The position numbers were made by a program, and so were the translations under genes. From Acinetobacter calcoaceticus ANC 3811 (GTDB lineage: Bacteria; Pseudomonadota; Gammaproteobacteria; Pseudomonadales; Moraxellaceae), in assembly GCF_000399665.1 (NCBI RefSeq), contig NZ_KB976985.1:123222-187221 (forward strand): DNA of 64,000 nt, in the 5' to 3' direction. This document shows, piece by piece, positions 44,684 to 54,672 of this stretch (the stretch's first letter is position 1; the number at the start of each line of letters is the position of its first letter). The notes under the pieces were generated by a model. It searched no databases, had not been told where the DNA came from, and saw only the letters and a program-made list of their open reading frames with translations.

Positions 44684-45169
44684 TTAAGCACCTGTTTGAT
44701 AACTTGCTTCTGGCACACCAGTTGAAGCTTGATACGGATTGGTAAAGTCTTGCAAACCTGCCGCAGCTTCTTGTACGTCTTTGCCTTCTTTCACGACAAA
44801 ACTATCAAAACCAGAACGCTTTAAGTAGTTCAAGACATCCTTAAACACATCACCTGCTGCACGTAACTCACCTTGGAAACCTTGGCGGCGTAATAGTGCA
44901 GCAAATGAGTAACCTCGGCCATCACCGAAACCCGCAAACTCAATGAAAATTGCATCAAGCTCATTTAATGGGAAAGTATGATTTTCAGGTGAATCATTCA
45001 CAGTCACATACAAAGCTTTTTTGCCTTGAACGTTAGCTAATTGGTCAAGTTGAGCCGTTGTTACCACAACGTCACCTTGAGGAACTACACCATCTTCAGC
45101 AATGATTTGATAAGTATTATCTGCAATCGTGCCATCTTTATAAAGCACAGGTAGAGCTGTATTAAGCAT
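44684..45169 (-). CDS. DUF934 protein linked to sulfite reduction
   Basis: This 161-residue protein of the DUF934 family almost always accompanies a ferredoxin-type sulfite reductase. Family features are LDAIFIEFAGFGDGRGYSFA and LLRRQGFQGELRAAGDVFKD in the middle. The ATG at 45169 overlaps the cysI stop by eight bases (ATGCTTAA). AAGGAG lies seven bases before it. An in-frame GTG at 45175 is too close to that site. The role is unknown, perhaps electron supply or assembly. Translation is clearly coupled to cysI. Confidence 0.9.
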   Translation of the reverse strand: MLNTALPVLYKDGTIADNTYQIIAEDGVVPQGDVVVTTAQLDQLANVQGKKALYVTVNDSPENHTFPLNELDAIFIEFAGFGDGRGYSFAALLRRQGFQGELRAAGDVFKDVLNYLKRSGFDSFVVKEGKDVQEAAAGLQDFTNPYQASTGVPEASYQTGA

Positions 45170-46805
45170 ATGCACGCTCCTTAAATGGTTGAATTCCTAC
45201 GCGGCGATATGTATCAACAAAACGCTCACCTTCCGTACGTAAATCAAGATAAGTATTTAATACTTCCTCAATTACATCAGGCACAACATCTGCTGCAAAT
45301 GATGGCCCTAAGATGTCACCGATTGATGCATCATGGTCTGAATTACCACCTAATGTAATTTGGTAAAATTCAGCGCCTTTTTTATCTACACCTAAAATAC
45401 CGATGTTACCTACGTGGTGGTGACCACAAGCATTCATACAACCAGAAATATTTAGATCTAAATGACCAAGATCATAAACTTTGTCTAAGTCATCAAAACG
45501 GCGTGTAATTGCTTCAGCAATTGGAATTGATTTCGCATTTGCAAGTGAACAGAAATCACCGCCCGGACAACTAATAATATCGGTAATAAAACCAATATGT
45601 GCACGTGCCATATTTTGCTGTTCAAGCGCTTGCCATACATCGAACAAATCTTTTTGAGGTACATCTGCCAAAGCAATGTTTTGTTCGTGAGTCGTACGAA
45701 GTTCACCGAATGTATATTTATCAGCAAGGTCTGCAATAAAGTTCATTTCTTCGGTGGTCATATCACCCGGTGCGATACCTGCACGTTTTAGAGAAATCGT
45801 AACAATACGATAGCCCTTCACTTTATGCGCATGTGTGTTGATATTGAACCATTGCTTGAATTTTGGATGCTCAGCAAATAAAGCAGTGAAGTCTTCATCT
45901 GCCAAATCTTGATAGTCAAATGGAATGAACTCTTCATCCAGTTTTTTCAAGATTTCTGGCTGAATTCTTAATGATTCACGTGTATGTTCAAATTCAGCTT
46001 CAACTTTCTGTGCAAATACTTCAGGAGTTAATGCTTTAACTAGAATTTTGATACGCGCTTTATATTTGTTATCACGACGACCATGCAAGTTATAAACACG
46101 TAAAACAGCTTCTAAGTAAGCAATTAAATCTTCACGCGGTAAAAACTCGCGAATAACGCTACCAATGATTGGGGTACGGCCTAAACCACCACCAGCCATA
46201 ATTTTATAGCCGATTTCACCCGCTTCATTACGCACAATATAAACACCAATATCGTGAAATGCAGTTGCCGCACGGTCTTTTTCTTCAAGTGCAGAAACGG
46301 CGATTTTGAACTTACGTGGTAAAAATGCAAATTCAGGGTGGAATGTACTCCACTGACGAATCAATTCACATGTTGGACGTGGGTCTGCAATTTCACCAGC
46401 AACCACACCTGCATATTGGTCAGTCGTTGTGTTACGAATACAGTTACCACTGGTTTGAATGGCATGCATTTGTACAGTTGCAAGTTCAGCCAAAATATCT
46501 GGTACATCTTCAAGTGCAGGCCAGTTCAACTGGATGTTTTGACGTGTAGATACGTGTGCATAACCACGGTCATAAGCAGTTGAAACTTCAGCAACTTTAC
46601 GTAATTGCTTAGAATTCATTAAGCCATACGGCACAGCAATACGCAGCATAGGCGCATAGCGTTGCACATATAAACCATTTTGCAAACGTAACGGACGATA
46701 TTCATCTTCAGAAAGTTTGCCAGCTAAATAGCGTTCAGTCTGATCACGGAACTGAGCAACTCGTTCATTAACCAGCTGCTGGTCGAAATCGGTATATAAA
46801 TACAT
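45162..46805 (-). CDS. cysI: Sulfite reductase, siroheme/[4Fe-4S] subunit
   Basis: This 547-residue assimilatory nitrite/sulfite reductase makes sulfide for cysteine synthesis. Two half-repeats are seen. The cofactor cysteines are in CPGGDFCSLANAKS (about 415-428) and SGCMNACGHHHVGNIG (about 455-470). The active-site arginine/lysine segments include HVSTRQNIQLNW and GNCIRNTTTDQ. No CysJ flavoprotein gene is adjacent, and DUF934 follows instead. That fits the form that takes electrons from another donor such as ferredoxin. Confidence 0.93.
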   Translation of the reverse strand: MYLYTDFDQQLVNERVAQFRDQTERYLAGKLSEDEYRPLRLQNGLYVQRYAPMLRIAVPYGLMNSKQLRKVAEVSTAYDRGYAHVSTRQNIQLNWPALEDVPDILAELATVQMHAIQTSGNCIRNTTTDQYAGVVAGEIADPRPTCELIRQWSTFHPEFAFLPRKFKIAVSALEEKDRAATAFHDIGVYIVRNEAGEIGYKIMAGGGLGRTPIIGSVIREFLPREDLIAYLEAVLRVYNLHGRRDNKYKARIKILVKALTPEVFAQKVEAEFEHTRESLRIQPEILKKLDEEFIPFDYQDLADEDFTALFAEHPKFKQWFNINTHAHKVKGYRIVTISLKRAGIAPGDMTTEEMNFIADLADKYTFGELRTTHEQNIALADVPQKDLFDVWQALEQQNMARAHIGFITDIISCPGGDFCSLANAKSIPIAEAITRRFDDLDKVYDLGHLDLNISGCMNACGHHHVGNIGILGVDKKGAEFYQITLGGNSDHDASIGDILGPSFAADVVPDVIEEVLNTYLDLRTEGERFVDTYRRVGIQPFKERAYA

Positions 46806-46928
46806 GGCGTATGGCTAGTAGATTCATTATTAAGGCAGATAGCATAGCGAGCTTTCATTCATCAATAAAATGCTTTTTTTGCATATTTAATAACGGTTTT
46901 ATTGATAAGCTTTAATATAAATAGATAT

Positions 46929-46953
46929 AAAAAAAGCCCGGATAAATCCAGGC
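46929..46953 (-). terminator. Terminator of gcd
   Basis: On the minus strand the stem GCCTGGAT-TT-ATCCGGGC includes one U-G wobble and is followed by seven T. It lies just beyond the gcd stop codon. Confidence 0.75.
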
Positions 46954-46971
46954 CCTTTCTATAGAAGCTTT

Positions 46972-49377
46972 TTATTTGTTATCTGGTAAGGCATAGGCTA
47001 CTAAATAGTCGCCCATTTTGGTACCAAATGAACCATGACCACCGGCCATAATCACAACATATTGCTTACCATTAATTTCATAAGTCATTGGTGTTGCTTG
47101 TCCACCTGCTGGTAAACGTGCTTCCCAAAGTTTCTTACCATTAGTAACGTTAAACGCACGTAAGTAGTTATCTTGAGTTGCACCAACAAACATGACATTA
47201 CCGGCAGTAGAAATTGAACCACCTAAACCAGGCACACCAATTTTCACAGCTGGTAACTGGAACAAGTTCGGTAAGCTGTCACGAATTGTACCAATACGTT
47301 TTTTCCATACTACTTCATGGGTTTTCAAATCTACGCCAGCTACATATCCCCAAGCTGGTTGTTTACAAGGTAAACCAAGCGGAGATAAGAATGCGCTAAT
47401 TTCAACACCATAAGGCACGCCGTACATCGGTTGTACACCCTGCTCAGTTCCCGCACCTTTTGCAGTTTGTGCACGGTTTGGATCAGCAGGAATTAAACGA
47501 CTGACGAATGGCAAACCAATCGGGTTCATTACAGCAACCTGACGGTCAGGGTTAACTGACATACCGCCCCATTCAAACACACCTAAGTTACCAGGGAAAA
47601 CTAAAGTACCGTTTTCAGATGGTGGAGTATAAATACCATCGTAATTTAGACGTTTGAAAGATACACGACACATGAGCTGATCAAGCATAGTGGCACCCCA
47701 CATGTCTTTATCAGTCAATTTATCTTGTGGAGCTAAGTTCAAGTCAGAGAATGGCTGAGTTTTTGAATAATGCTCGCCTTTAGTTTGTGGTCCACGTTTA
47801 ACTGTTTGTGGAACTGGTTTCTCAGTTACAGGAACAATTGGTTGACCATTACGACGATCAAGAACAAAGGCATTACCTGTTTTCGTCAATACATAGATTG
47901 CAGGAACAGTTTGGCCAGCTTTGTTTTTGATATCAGCTAAAGATGGTTGTGATGGTACGTCCATATCCCATAAGTCATGGTGGGTTGTCTGGAAGTTCCA
48001 CACTAATTTACCAGTTGAAGCATTAATCGCTAACATTGAGTTTGCATAACGCTCTTTCAACTCGGTTCGGTCGCCACCCCAGATATCTGGAGTACCTACA
48101 CCTGTTGGAACATAAACGATATCAAGTTTGGCATCGTATGCTAAAGGTGCCCACGCATTTGGTGAGTTATGAACGAAATTCGTACCTTCACCCGGCATTG
48201 CGTTTGGATCTGCTGCACCAGTATCAAATACCCAAAGGAGTTTACCAGTGTTAACGTCGTAGCCACGAATTACACCTGATGGCTCTTTATTTGAGTAGTT
48301 ATCTGTTACCGAACCGGCAATAACAACAGTTGAACCAGTCACGATACCAGGAGATGTTGGGTTGTAACCACCTGGGTAAGCATATGGCATAAACTCTTGC
48401 AAGTTCACTTCACCATTTTTACCAAAGTCAGTACATGCTTTACCAGTGTCAGCATTCACCGCAACTAAACGGCCATCATTCACTGGAACAAAGACTTTAC
48501 GCGGACATTGTGTAGAGTCAGATTTCTTGCCTTGAAGACTCGTTGCAAACTCAGTTGTGTTGTTTGCATCGTAGTACATCACACCACGACAAGTTAAATG
48601 CTGGAACGATTTATCCGTTTTAAGCTTCGGATCAAAACGCCATTTTTCTTTACCTGTAGCCGGATCAATTGAAATTAATTGTTGATGAGCTGTACAGATA
48701 AACATGTTATTACCGATTTTAATCGGTGTAACCTGATTGGTCGTTTCGCCAGAGTCATTACCCGTTTTAAGATCGCCAGTACGTAAAGTCCAAGCAACTT
48801 TCAAATCTTTTACGTTTTGATCATTAATCTGTTTTAACGGAGAATAACGTACACCAGCTTGAGTACGACCATAAGCTGGCCAGTCACTCTCTGCTACACC
48901 AGGCACTGCTTGAGCAGTTTCTGGTTGAGGTGTCTTGATCTCACCATTAATTTCTTGCGGATCATTGAAAATCGAATAGACCATCAACAAGATTGCAATT
49001 GCTAGAGTTGAAGATAAGGCAACTTTACTTGATCCAAGGTTGCTGATTCCACGAGTTACGGCTGGAACCAATAACCATAAACCAAGAATACCTAAAATAT
49101 CTAAACGAGGTGCAAGCGCCCAGAAGTCTGTTCCAACTTCCCAGACACCCCAAATAATGGTACCCAGCATTAAAGCAGCGTACGCCCACAATGCTGTAGA
49201 TGCGCGCTTATAGAGTTGCCATGCAACAATCAGGAGTAATACACCAGCAATAATATAGTAAATTGAACCGCCTAATGTAGCGAGCCAAATACCTCCAATT
49301 AACAGGAATAACGCTAATAACCCAATAATAATTACGGTAAAAGTCGTTAAACCTGATCTTGAAGTAGGTTGAGTCAT
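46972..49377 (-). CDS. gcd: Membrane-bound PQQ-dependent glucose dehydrogenase
   Basis: This protein of about 801 residues oxidises aldoses to lactones in the periplasm and passes electrons to ubiquinone. There are five N-terminal membrane helices (about 10-140), then an eight-bladed quinoprotein propeller. Motifs are DWPAYGRTQAGVRYSPL, HLTCRGVMYYD, TTHHDLWDMDVPSQP, GNLGVFEWGGMS and GGHGSFGTKMGDY. From memory it is nearly identical to A. calcoaceticus GdhA. MTQPTSR is the start (GAGG six bases before 49377), not an upstream ATG at 49401. It is paired with the OprB porin gene and needs PQQ. Confidence 0.97.
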   Translation of the reverse strand: MTQPTSRSGLTTFTVIIIGLLALFLLIGGIWLATLGGSIYYIIAGVLLLIVAWQLYKRASTALWAYAALMLGTIIWGVWEVGTDFWALAPRLDILGILGLWLLVPAVTRGISNLGSSKVALSSTLAIAILLMVYSIFNDPQEINGEIKTPQPETAQAVPGVAESDWPAYGRTQAGVRYSPLKQINDQNVKDLKVAWTLRTGDLKTGNDSGETTNQVTPIKIGNNMFICTAHQQLISIDPATGKEKWRFDPKLKTDKSFQHLTCRGVMYYDANNTTEFATSLQGKKSDSTQCPRKVFVPVNDGRLVAVNADTGKACTDFGKNGEVNLQEFMPYAYPGGYNPTSPGIVTGSTVVIAGSVTDNYSNKEPSGVIRGYDVNTGKLLWVFDTGAADPNAMPGEGTNFVHNSPNAWAPLAYDAKLDIVYVPTGVGTPDIWGGDRTELKERYANSMLAINASTGKLVWNFQTTHHDLWDMDVPSQPSLADIKNKAGQTVPAIYVLTKTGNAFVLDRRNGQPIVPVTEKPVPQTVKRGPQTKGEHYSKTQPFSDLNLAPQDKLTDKDMWGATMLDQLMCRVSFKRLNYDGIYTPPSENGTLVFPGNLGVFEWGGMSVNPDRQVAVMNPIGLPFVSRLIPADPNRAQTAKGAGTEQGVQPMYGVPYGVEISAFLSPLGLPCKQPAWGYVAGVDLKTHEVVWKKRIGTIRDSLPNLFQLPAVKIGVPGLGGSISTAGNVMFVGATQDNYLRAFNVTNGKKLWEARLPAGGQATPMTYEINGKQYVVIMAGGHGSFGTKMGDYLVAYALPDNK

Positions 49378-49479
49378 AAACCACCTCTTATCAATCATCA
49401 TTTTTATCGGAAAGATAGGCCAAGCTTTGAATCAAAAATCGGCCTATCGATACATCTAAAACAAAACTCAGGCATAAAG

Positions 49480-49538
49480 AAAAAACGGAAGGTCAGGATC
49501 ATTCAATCAATGATTTGGCCCTCGACAATCCGTTTTCA
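49480..49538 (-). terminator. Branched hairpin terminator of oprB
   Basis: The outer arms AAAACGGA (49482-49489) and TCCGTTTT (49529-49536) enclose an inner ATCATT-CAATC-AATGAT stem. On the leftward transcript the structure ends in TCCGTTTTTTCTTT. It would limit read-through from oprB into gcd. Confidence 0.7.
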
Positions 49539-49550
49539 GAGTAATTACGC

Positions 49551-50804
49551 TTAGAATGCAGTTGAGAATTTAATACCGCCTACCCAAGTGTTATCACCAT
49601 TTTTTAATGCACCAACATGACGAACATATTGCACATTTGGACGGATAGTCAGCCAGTTTGTCGCATGAATACCGTAGTAAAGCTCGGTATTGTATTCAGT
49701 GTCGTATTCTTTATTTTGGACATCGTTCCAATCATCGTTGATATGGATACGCGCAACACCTAATGCCAACTCATCTTGAGGACGTTGATTGAGCAAACCT
49801 TTATAGACTAAGCCTACATTTTGCATGTTATCAATTTTGTTGGTATCAGAGTCGTGGAACGTCAGGTTCACAAATCCAGTCAAACCACGGTCTGTTTGAT
49901 CAGCAGGCTGGAATAATTTTTGTTTTGCAGTTACCCATACACCTTGCTTATGAGATGTTTGAGCCTTATTTGTAATTTCTTCGGCATCAGCAGTGCTGTA
50001 GTAATACCCTAAACGGTATTCACCAGCCATACTTTGAGCGCCTAATTTAGGTGACCAAACCACTTCGGCAGGAATAATTGCCCCATGTGAACCATCAGTG
50101 CTTAGGTTAAAACCTTTGCCTCGGTCCAGATTTTCTGGGTTATATTCATATACACCAACTTGGGTATATAAGTCGGGTTGCAAGTTATATTTAACACGCA
50201 TAGCCCATTGGCTGACTGGCCAGTTATACCACTGTTCACCAACCCAGTTACCCACTTGCGAACCACAAAGCGCCAAGTTCTGGAAATCACAGTCAAAACT
50301 ATTAAAGTCCTCACCTTCACCAAAACGACCGACTTTCACGTCTAACTTCTGGTCAAGAAATTTTTTCTTGATCCACAAATCGGTTAAACGCCAAGTTTGC
50401 TCACGCCCCCACACTTCTTGTGCAGAACTTAAATGTCCCGCTAAAGCTGGTGAATGTTCAGAAAGTGATTGCCCATCACGATAAGTTAATGTGATTTGAG
50501 CTTCAGTATCTTGCCACCCTAAAATTTTGTTTAAATCAAAATGAGTTCCTAGAGCAAGTTGCCCCGTATAAGCACTACCATGCGTAGATGTATTTTTTGA
50601 ATCTAAAATACCGGCATATTCACCGGTATATCCAAAAGAAAAATCATAACCTTGTGCTTGTAACGCGGTGCGTTGACCGTTCCAATCACCCAACATCCAT
50701 GGACTATTTGGGTCGAATGCAGCAGCAGCTTGTGCGTGCTGTATGAAAAGAGTAATTGATAAAACGGATAAACAGGAAGCCATCAAGGATTTATGTGTTT
50801 TCAT
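49551..50804 (-). CDS. OprB-family carbohydrate porin
   Basis: This 417-residue outer-membrane protein has a signal peptide ending QHAQA. The mature N-terminus is typical of the OprB family (SPWMLGDWNGQRTALQAQGYDF). A beta-barrel ends IRPNVQYVRHVGA, then GGIKFSTAF with terminal phenylalanine. It should let glucose or other aldoses reach the periplasmic face, where Gcd acts. It lies directly upstream of gcd in the same direction, with a hairpin terminator between them. Confidence 0.9.
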   Translation of the reverse strand: MKTHKSLMASCLSVLSITLFIQHAQAAAAFDPNSPWMLGDWNGQRTALQAQGYDFSFGYTGEYAGILDSKNTSTHGSAYTGQLALGTHFDLNKILGWQDTEAQITLTYRDGQSLSEHSPALAGHLSSAQEVWGREQTWRLTDLWIKKKFLDQKLDVKVGRFGEGEDFNSFDCDFQNLALCGSQVGNWVGEQWYNWPVSQWAMRVKYNLQPDLYTQVGVYEYNPENLDRGKGFNLSTDGSHGAIIPAEVVWSPKLGAQSMAGEYRLGYYYSTADAEEITNKAQTSHKQGVWVTAKQKLFQPADQTDRGLTGFVNLTFHDSDTNKIDNMQNVGLVYKGLLNQRPQDELALGVARIHINDDWNDVQNKEYDTEYNTELYYGIHATNWLTIRPNVQYVRHVGALKNGDNTWVGGIKFSTAF

Positions 50805-50938
50805 GTTTACATACCTTTTATGTCTTTGTTTATAAAGGGTACGCTAATTTTATGTAAAGAAATTATTCAAAATGTTAATCAATTGATTAATCTAATAATA
50901 ATCTTAATACACATTGTCTATGAAATGGCCTCAGCTCT

Positions 50939-52057
50939 TTACCATTGTCCTTCACCAAGTTTTTGACCTATAAAGGAATATCTCATTTTTGATCTTGAAA
51001 ACTTAATTGGGCAAGCCAACTGTGGTTCTGTATCGGCTGTATTATTCTGCAAAGGAACATCCACAATCCATCCACGTTGTTGTGCTAAGGGCGAGTTTAA
51101 TGACTCAGTGAGACTTAAGACTGGTTCTACACACACATCAAGATTTGCAAATATTTCATGCCACTCTTTAAATGTTCTGCTTTTAATTTTTTCTTGAATG
51201 GCTTGTTTAACTTCTTGTCGATCTTCGGCATCTAATGAAGCACCTTTTTGTAATAATAAAGGCAGATCAAGAGCGATTGATAAACCTGACATAAATTGTG
51301 GTTCAAGACTACCAATTGAAAGATAACGACCATCTTGGGTCATATAGTAATCATAGAAAATGCCACCATTAAGCATGCCATGTTCTGGGGCCTGCTCGAC
51401 CTGTGCAGCAAGTGTGGCTGATGCAGCCATACTATTTAAGCTAGCAACACAATCGGTCATGGAAATATCAATATATTGCCCTAGCCCACTACGCCCGCGT
51501 TCAACCACCGCCGCTAAAATAGCAATAACTGCATGAAGTGAACCACCTGCAATATCTGCAACTTGAATACCCAGCGGTGGCGGGCCACTGTCTTGTCGGC
51601 CGCTATACCCAGCAATACCAGCTAAGGCTAAATAGTTAATGTCATGCCCTGCTCGGTCTTTATAGGTTCCAGTTTGCCCATAACCTGTAATTGAACAGTA
51701 AATTAAACGTGGGTTAATTTCTGCAAGCGTTGAGTAGTCTAATCCTAGACGGCGCATGACATCAGGTCGAAACTGCTCTATGACAATATCAAACTCAGAG
51801 ATTTTGGCTTTAATGAGATCAATACTCGCTGGATCTTTTAAATCGAGAACAATCGACTGCTTATTTCGGTTTAGATAACTATGTGCGGTTGCTTGCCCAT
51901 TTGCATAGGGCGGCATGATCCGAATTAAATCTGGACGCGATGGAGATTCGATATGGATGACTTCTGCCCCCATATCAGCTAAGTACATTGTGGCAAAAGG
52001 TCCGGGTAAGAGTGTCGAGAAATCGAGAACTTTAAGTCCATTTAATGCTGTCGTCAT
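50939..52057 (-). CDS. CaiB/BaiF-family CoA transferase or alpha-methylacyl-CoA racemase
   Basis: This family III CoA-transferase fold protein has about 372 residues. LNGLKVLDFSTLLPGPFATMYLADMGAEVIHIE opens the Rossmann half, and DIVIEQFRPDVMRRLGLDY, YCSITGYGQTG and RAGHDINYLALAG follow. The family aspartate (here in GHD) is the catalytic residue. The His-Asp pair and length resemble alpha-methylacyl-CoA racemase more than formyl-CoA transferase. ATG 52057 is taken over a GTG five codons upstream by family alignment. No good ribosome site is seen. It is divergent from the AraC regulator. Confidence 0.85.
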   Translation of the reverse strand: MTTALNGLKVLDFSTLLPGPFATMYLADMGAEVIHIESPSRPDLIRIMPPYANGQATAHSYLNRNKQSIVLDLKDPASIDLIKAKISEFDIVIEQFRPDVMRRLGLDYSTLAEINPRLIYCSITGYGQTGTYKDRAGHDINYLALAGIAGYSGRQDSGPPPLGIQVADIAGGSLHAVIAILAAVVERGRSGLGQYIDISMTDCVASLNSMAASATLAAQVEQAPEHGMLNGGIFYDYYMTQDGRYLSIGSLEPQFMSGLSIALDLPLLLQKGASLDAEDRQEVKQAIQEKIKSRTFKEWHEIFANLDVCVEPVLSLTESLNSPLAQQRGWIVDVPLQNNTADTEPQLACPIKFSRSKMRYSFIGQKLGEGQW

Positions 52058-52267
52058 CGTTTTTTTAACCACTATTATTCATATTTTCTTTTATATTAGT
52101 TAAGCAAATATTCTAAAACAATGTCATGTTCAGCCATTTACCTTGATCATTTCGGCAATTTAACATGTAAAAAGTGCTTTTACTATGTTGTAAATAGCCA
52201 ATTTATTTTTTTAGACGGTCATTTAGGTCAATTTAAAGTGAACATCAAAGAGACTGAAGGATTCAAT

Positions 52268-53278
52268 ATGAGTCGCGATACGATTAGCATCCACTTCGTC
52301 AATGCGGCTTTGACAGGCGTAAAGCGCCTTGGCATGGATGTTGAAATGCTCCTTTCACATGTGGGCATTGAAGCGGAATTATTACGTCAACCTAAAGCTC
52401 GAATCTCACCAGAACAATACACTCGTTTTATAAAAATGTTGTGGATGGTCACACAGGATGAACACGTTGGATTTGACGTACAACCACGTCGTCTGGGCAC
52501 TTTTGCCATTATGTGTCAGTTGATTATTCACGCAAAAACATTGGGCCAAGCCCTTGAACTGTCATCTCAATTTTACAAATTATTTGGCGATGAATGGTCT
52601 GTCAGCCTAGAACGTGACAAGCATGAAGCACGTCTAGTTCCGCTCATTCCAAAAACTTTAGATCCAGATCATTTCATTACCGAAAGTATGCTAATGATCT
52701 GGCACGGTCTGGCATCATGGTTAATTGAACGCCGTTTGCCATTAGAGCGTGTTCATTTTAGCTACCCACGTCCTGCACATGCAGATGAATATGATGCATT
52801 GTTTTTTGCACCAGTCATGCAGTTTGATGCACCGCGTACTGAAATAACTTTTGCGGCTGATTATCTTGATTTGCCAATCCGTCAAGATGAAAAAACGCTA
52901 GAAGAATTCTTAAAAGCAGCGCCTGCTCAGCTTTTAGTAAAATTCAAAAATACCAACTCGCTAACTTCTCGTATTCGTGAAGTGCTCAAAAGCCAGATTG
53001 GTGAAGAAATGCCAACGCTTAATGACGTTGCATCAATGTTGTATTTATCTCCTCAAACCTTACGTCGCCGCTTGGCTGCCGAAGGTAAAAGCTATCAAGG
53101 CGTAAAAGATGCCTTACGTCGAGATGCGGCAATTCACTTGTTACTCAACCCTGAATTAACACTTGAAGACGTTGCTCAACAAGTTGGATTTAGTGAAACC
53201 AGTACGTTCCACCGCGCATTTAAAAAGTGGACGGGTGTTACCCCTGGCCTATATCGCCAGTTACACGGTTACCACTAA
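52268..53278 (+). CDS. AraC-family transcriptional regulator (OruR/ArgR-like N-domain)
   Basis: This 336-residue regulator has an N-terminal ligand domain (about 20-205) of the Arabinose-binding/OruR type. It contains PKARISPEQYTRFIKMLWMVT and FGDEWSVSLE-like segments. The C-terminal double helix-turn-helix (about 240-335) includes TLNDVASMLYLSPQTLRRRLAAEG and LEDVAQQVGFSETSTFHRAFKKWTG. The ATG at 52268 has GAAGGA at the right distance. A longer frame from 52121 is unsupported. It lies between a CaiB-type gene and the fad-like operon, so it is a candidate regulator of either. Confidence 0.9.
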   Translation: MSRDTISIHFVNAALTGVKRLGMDVEMLLSHVGIEAELLRQPKARISPEQYTRFIKMLWMVTQDEHVGFDVQPRRLGTFAIMCQLIIHAKTLGQALELSSQFYKLFGDEWSVSLERDKHEARLVPLIPKTLDPDHFITESMLMIWHGLASWLIERRLPLERVHFSYPRPAHADEYDALFFAPVMQFDAPRTEITFAADYLDLPIRQDEKTLEEFLKAAPAQLLVKFKNTNSLTSRIREVLKSQIGEEMPTLNDVASMLYLSPQTLRRRLAAEGKSYQGVKDALRRDAAIHLLLNPELTLEDVAQQVGFSETSTFHRAFKKWTGVTPGLYRQLHGYH

Positions 53279-53305
53279 TTCTTCAATCTCTTTAGTTTCA
53301 CATTT

Positions 53306-53332
53306 AGCCCAAGTTCAACTTGGGCTTTTTTA
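53306..53332 (+). terminator. Terminator after the AraC regulator
   Basis: The AGCCCAAG / CTTGGGCT stem with a TTCAA loop is followed by TTTTTTAT, 28 bases after the stop codon. Confidence 0.9.
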
Positions 53333-53448
53333 TATTTCTATTGGCAAAAATCATCACCTGACTGGTGCGCTTATCGTCATTGCACTCGCTATTAAAACCA
53401 GTACACTCAAAACACAAATAAATTTTAAGCAATAAAAAAGGAACTGTT

Positions 53449-54654
53449 ATGAGCGAGGCTTATATTATTGATGCCATTCGCACACCACGCGGAAAAGGAA
53501 AAAAAGACGGCTCTCTTTATGAAGTAAAACCAATTACCTTACTCACCACTTTATTAAATGAATTACAGCAGCGCCATCAACTCGATACGTCTAAAGTGGA
53601 CGACATTGTTTTAGGCTGTGTAACACCTATTGGTGATCAAGGCGGTGATATTGCCAAAACAGCAGCGATTGCAGCGGGTTGGAATGATGATGTTGCTGGG
53701 GTTCAAATCAATCGCTTTTGTGCTTCAGGTTTAGAAGCAGTCAACATGGCAGCAATGAAAGTCCGCTCAGGCTGGGAAGATTTAGTGGTTGCTGGTGGCG
53801 TTGAATCAATGTCACGCATTCCAATGGGGTCCGATGGCGGACCATGGGCGTTAGACCCTGAAACAAACCTTAAGTCATCCTTTGTTCCACAAGGTATTGG
53901 GGCCGACCTCATTGCAACCTTAGATGGTTATAGTCGTGAAGATGTTGATAATTTCGCTGTGAAGTCACAACAAAAAGCGGCAGCAGCTCAATCAAATGGT
54001 TATTTCAATCACTCAGTTGTGCCAGTAAAAGATCACGTAGGTGTGGTGATTTTAGATAAAGATGAGTTTATCAAAGGTAACACCACACTCGAAGGTCTAA
54101 CAAAGCTCAACCCAAGTTTTGAAATGATGGGGCAAATGGGCTTTGATGCAATCGCTTTGCAAAAATATCCGGAAGCACAAAAAATAATTCATGTTCATCA
54201 CGCAGGTAACTCATCCGGCATTGTCGATGGAGCAGCTGTAGTTTTATTGGCTTCTGAAAAAGCAGTAAAAGAACAAAATTTAAAACCACGCGCTAAAGTT
54301 TTGGCGACTGCACTAGTCGGCACAGATCCAACCATCATGCTAACAGGCCCTGCTCCTGCTGCACGTAAAGCTTTAGAAAAAGCCGGCCTAACGATTGATG
54401 ATATTGACCTATTTGAAGTCAATGAAGCCTTTGCAGCTGTTGTAATGCGTTTTATTAACGAGCTCAACGTCCCTGCTGAAAAAGTCAACGTAAATGGTGG
54501 TGCGATTGCTTTAGGCCATCCATTAGGAGCAACAGGTGCCATGATTTTAGGCACACTACTTGATGAGCTTGAACGACAAGATAAAAAGCGCGGTTTAGCG
54601 ACGCTCTGTGTTGGTGGTGGGATGGGTATTGCCACCATTATTGAACGCGTATAA
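53449..54654 (+). CDS. 3-ketoacyl-CoA thiolase, FadA/FadI-like
   Basis: This 401-residue degradative-type thiolase releases acetyl-CoA in beta-oxidation. The catalytic cysteine is in [11 protein letters not shown] (Cys91). [26 protein letters not shown] and [11 protein letters not shown] follow. It lies 18 bases ahead of a FadB-type multifunctional gene, so the pair forms one trifunctional unit. AAAGGAACTGTT precedes ATG. The subunit order (thiolase first) is the reverse of E. coli fadBA. Confidence 0.92.
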   Translation: MSEAYIIDAIRTPRGKGKKDGSLYEVKPITLLTTLLNELQQRHQLDTSKVDDIVLGCVTPIGDQGGDIAKTAAIAAGWNDDVAGVQINRFCASGLEAVNMAAMKVRSGWEDLVVAGGVESMSRIPMGSDGGPWALDPETNLKSSFVPQGIGADLIATLDGYSREDVDNFAVKSQQKAAAAQSNGYFNHSVVPVKDHVGVVILDKDEFIKGNTTLEGLTKLNPSFEMMGQMGFDAIALQKYPEAQKIIHVHHAGNSSGIVDGAAVVLLASEKAVKEQNLKPRAKVLATALVGTDPTIMLTGPAPAARKALEKAGLTIDDIDLFEVNEAFAAVVMRFINELNVPAEKVNVNGGAIALGHPLGATGAMILGTLLDELERQDKKRGLATLCVGGGMGIATIIERV

Positions 54655-54672
54655 AAATTAGGGATATAAAAG

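Noticed and set aside
53355..53367. Short dyad CACC-TGACT-GGTG upstream of the fadA-like gene as a fatty-acid regulator site
   Set aside because: It has only four-base arms and does not match the FadR or PsrA consensus closely enough. It could easily be chance.
54198..54638. Long open frame antisense to the fadA-like thiolase
   Set aside because: It mirrors the codon pattern of the real gene and has no ribosome site or recognisable domain. The sense frame encodes an intact thiolase.
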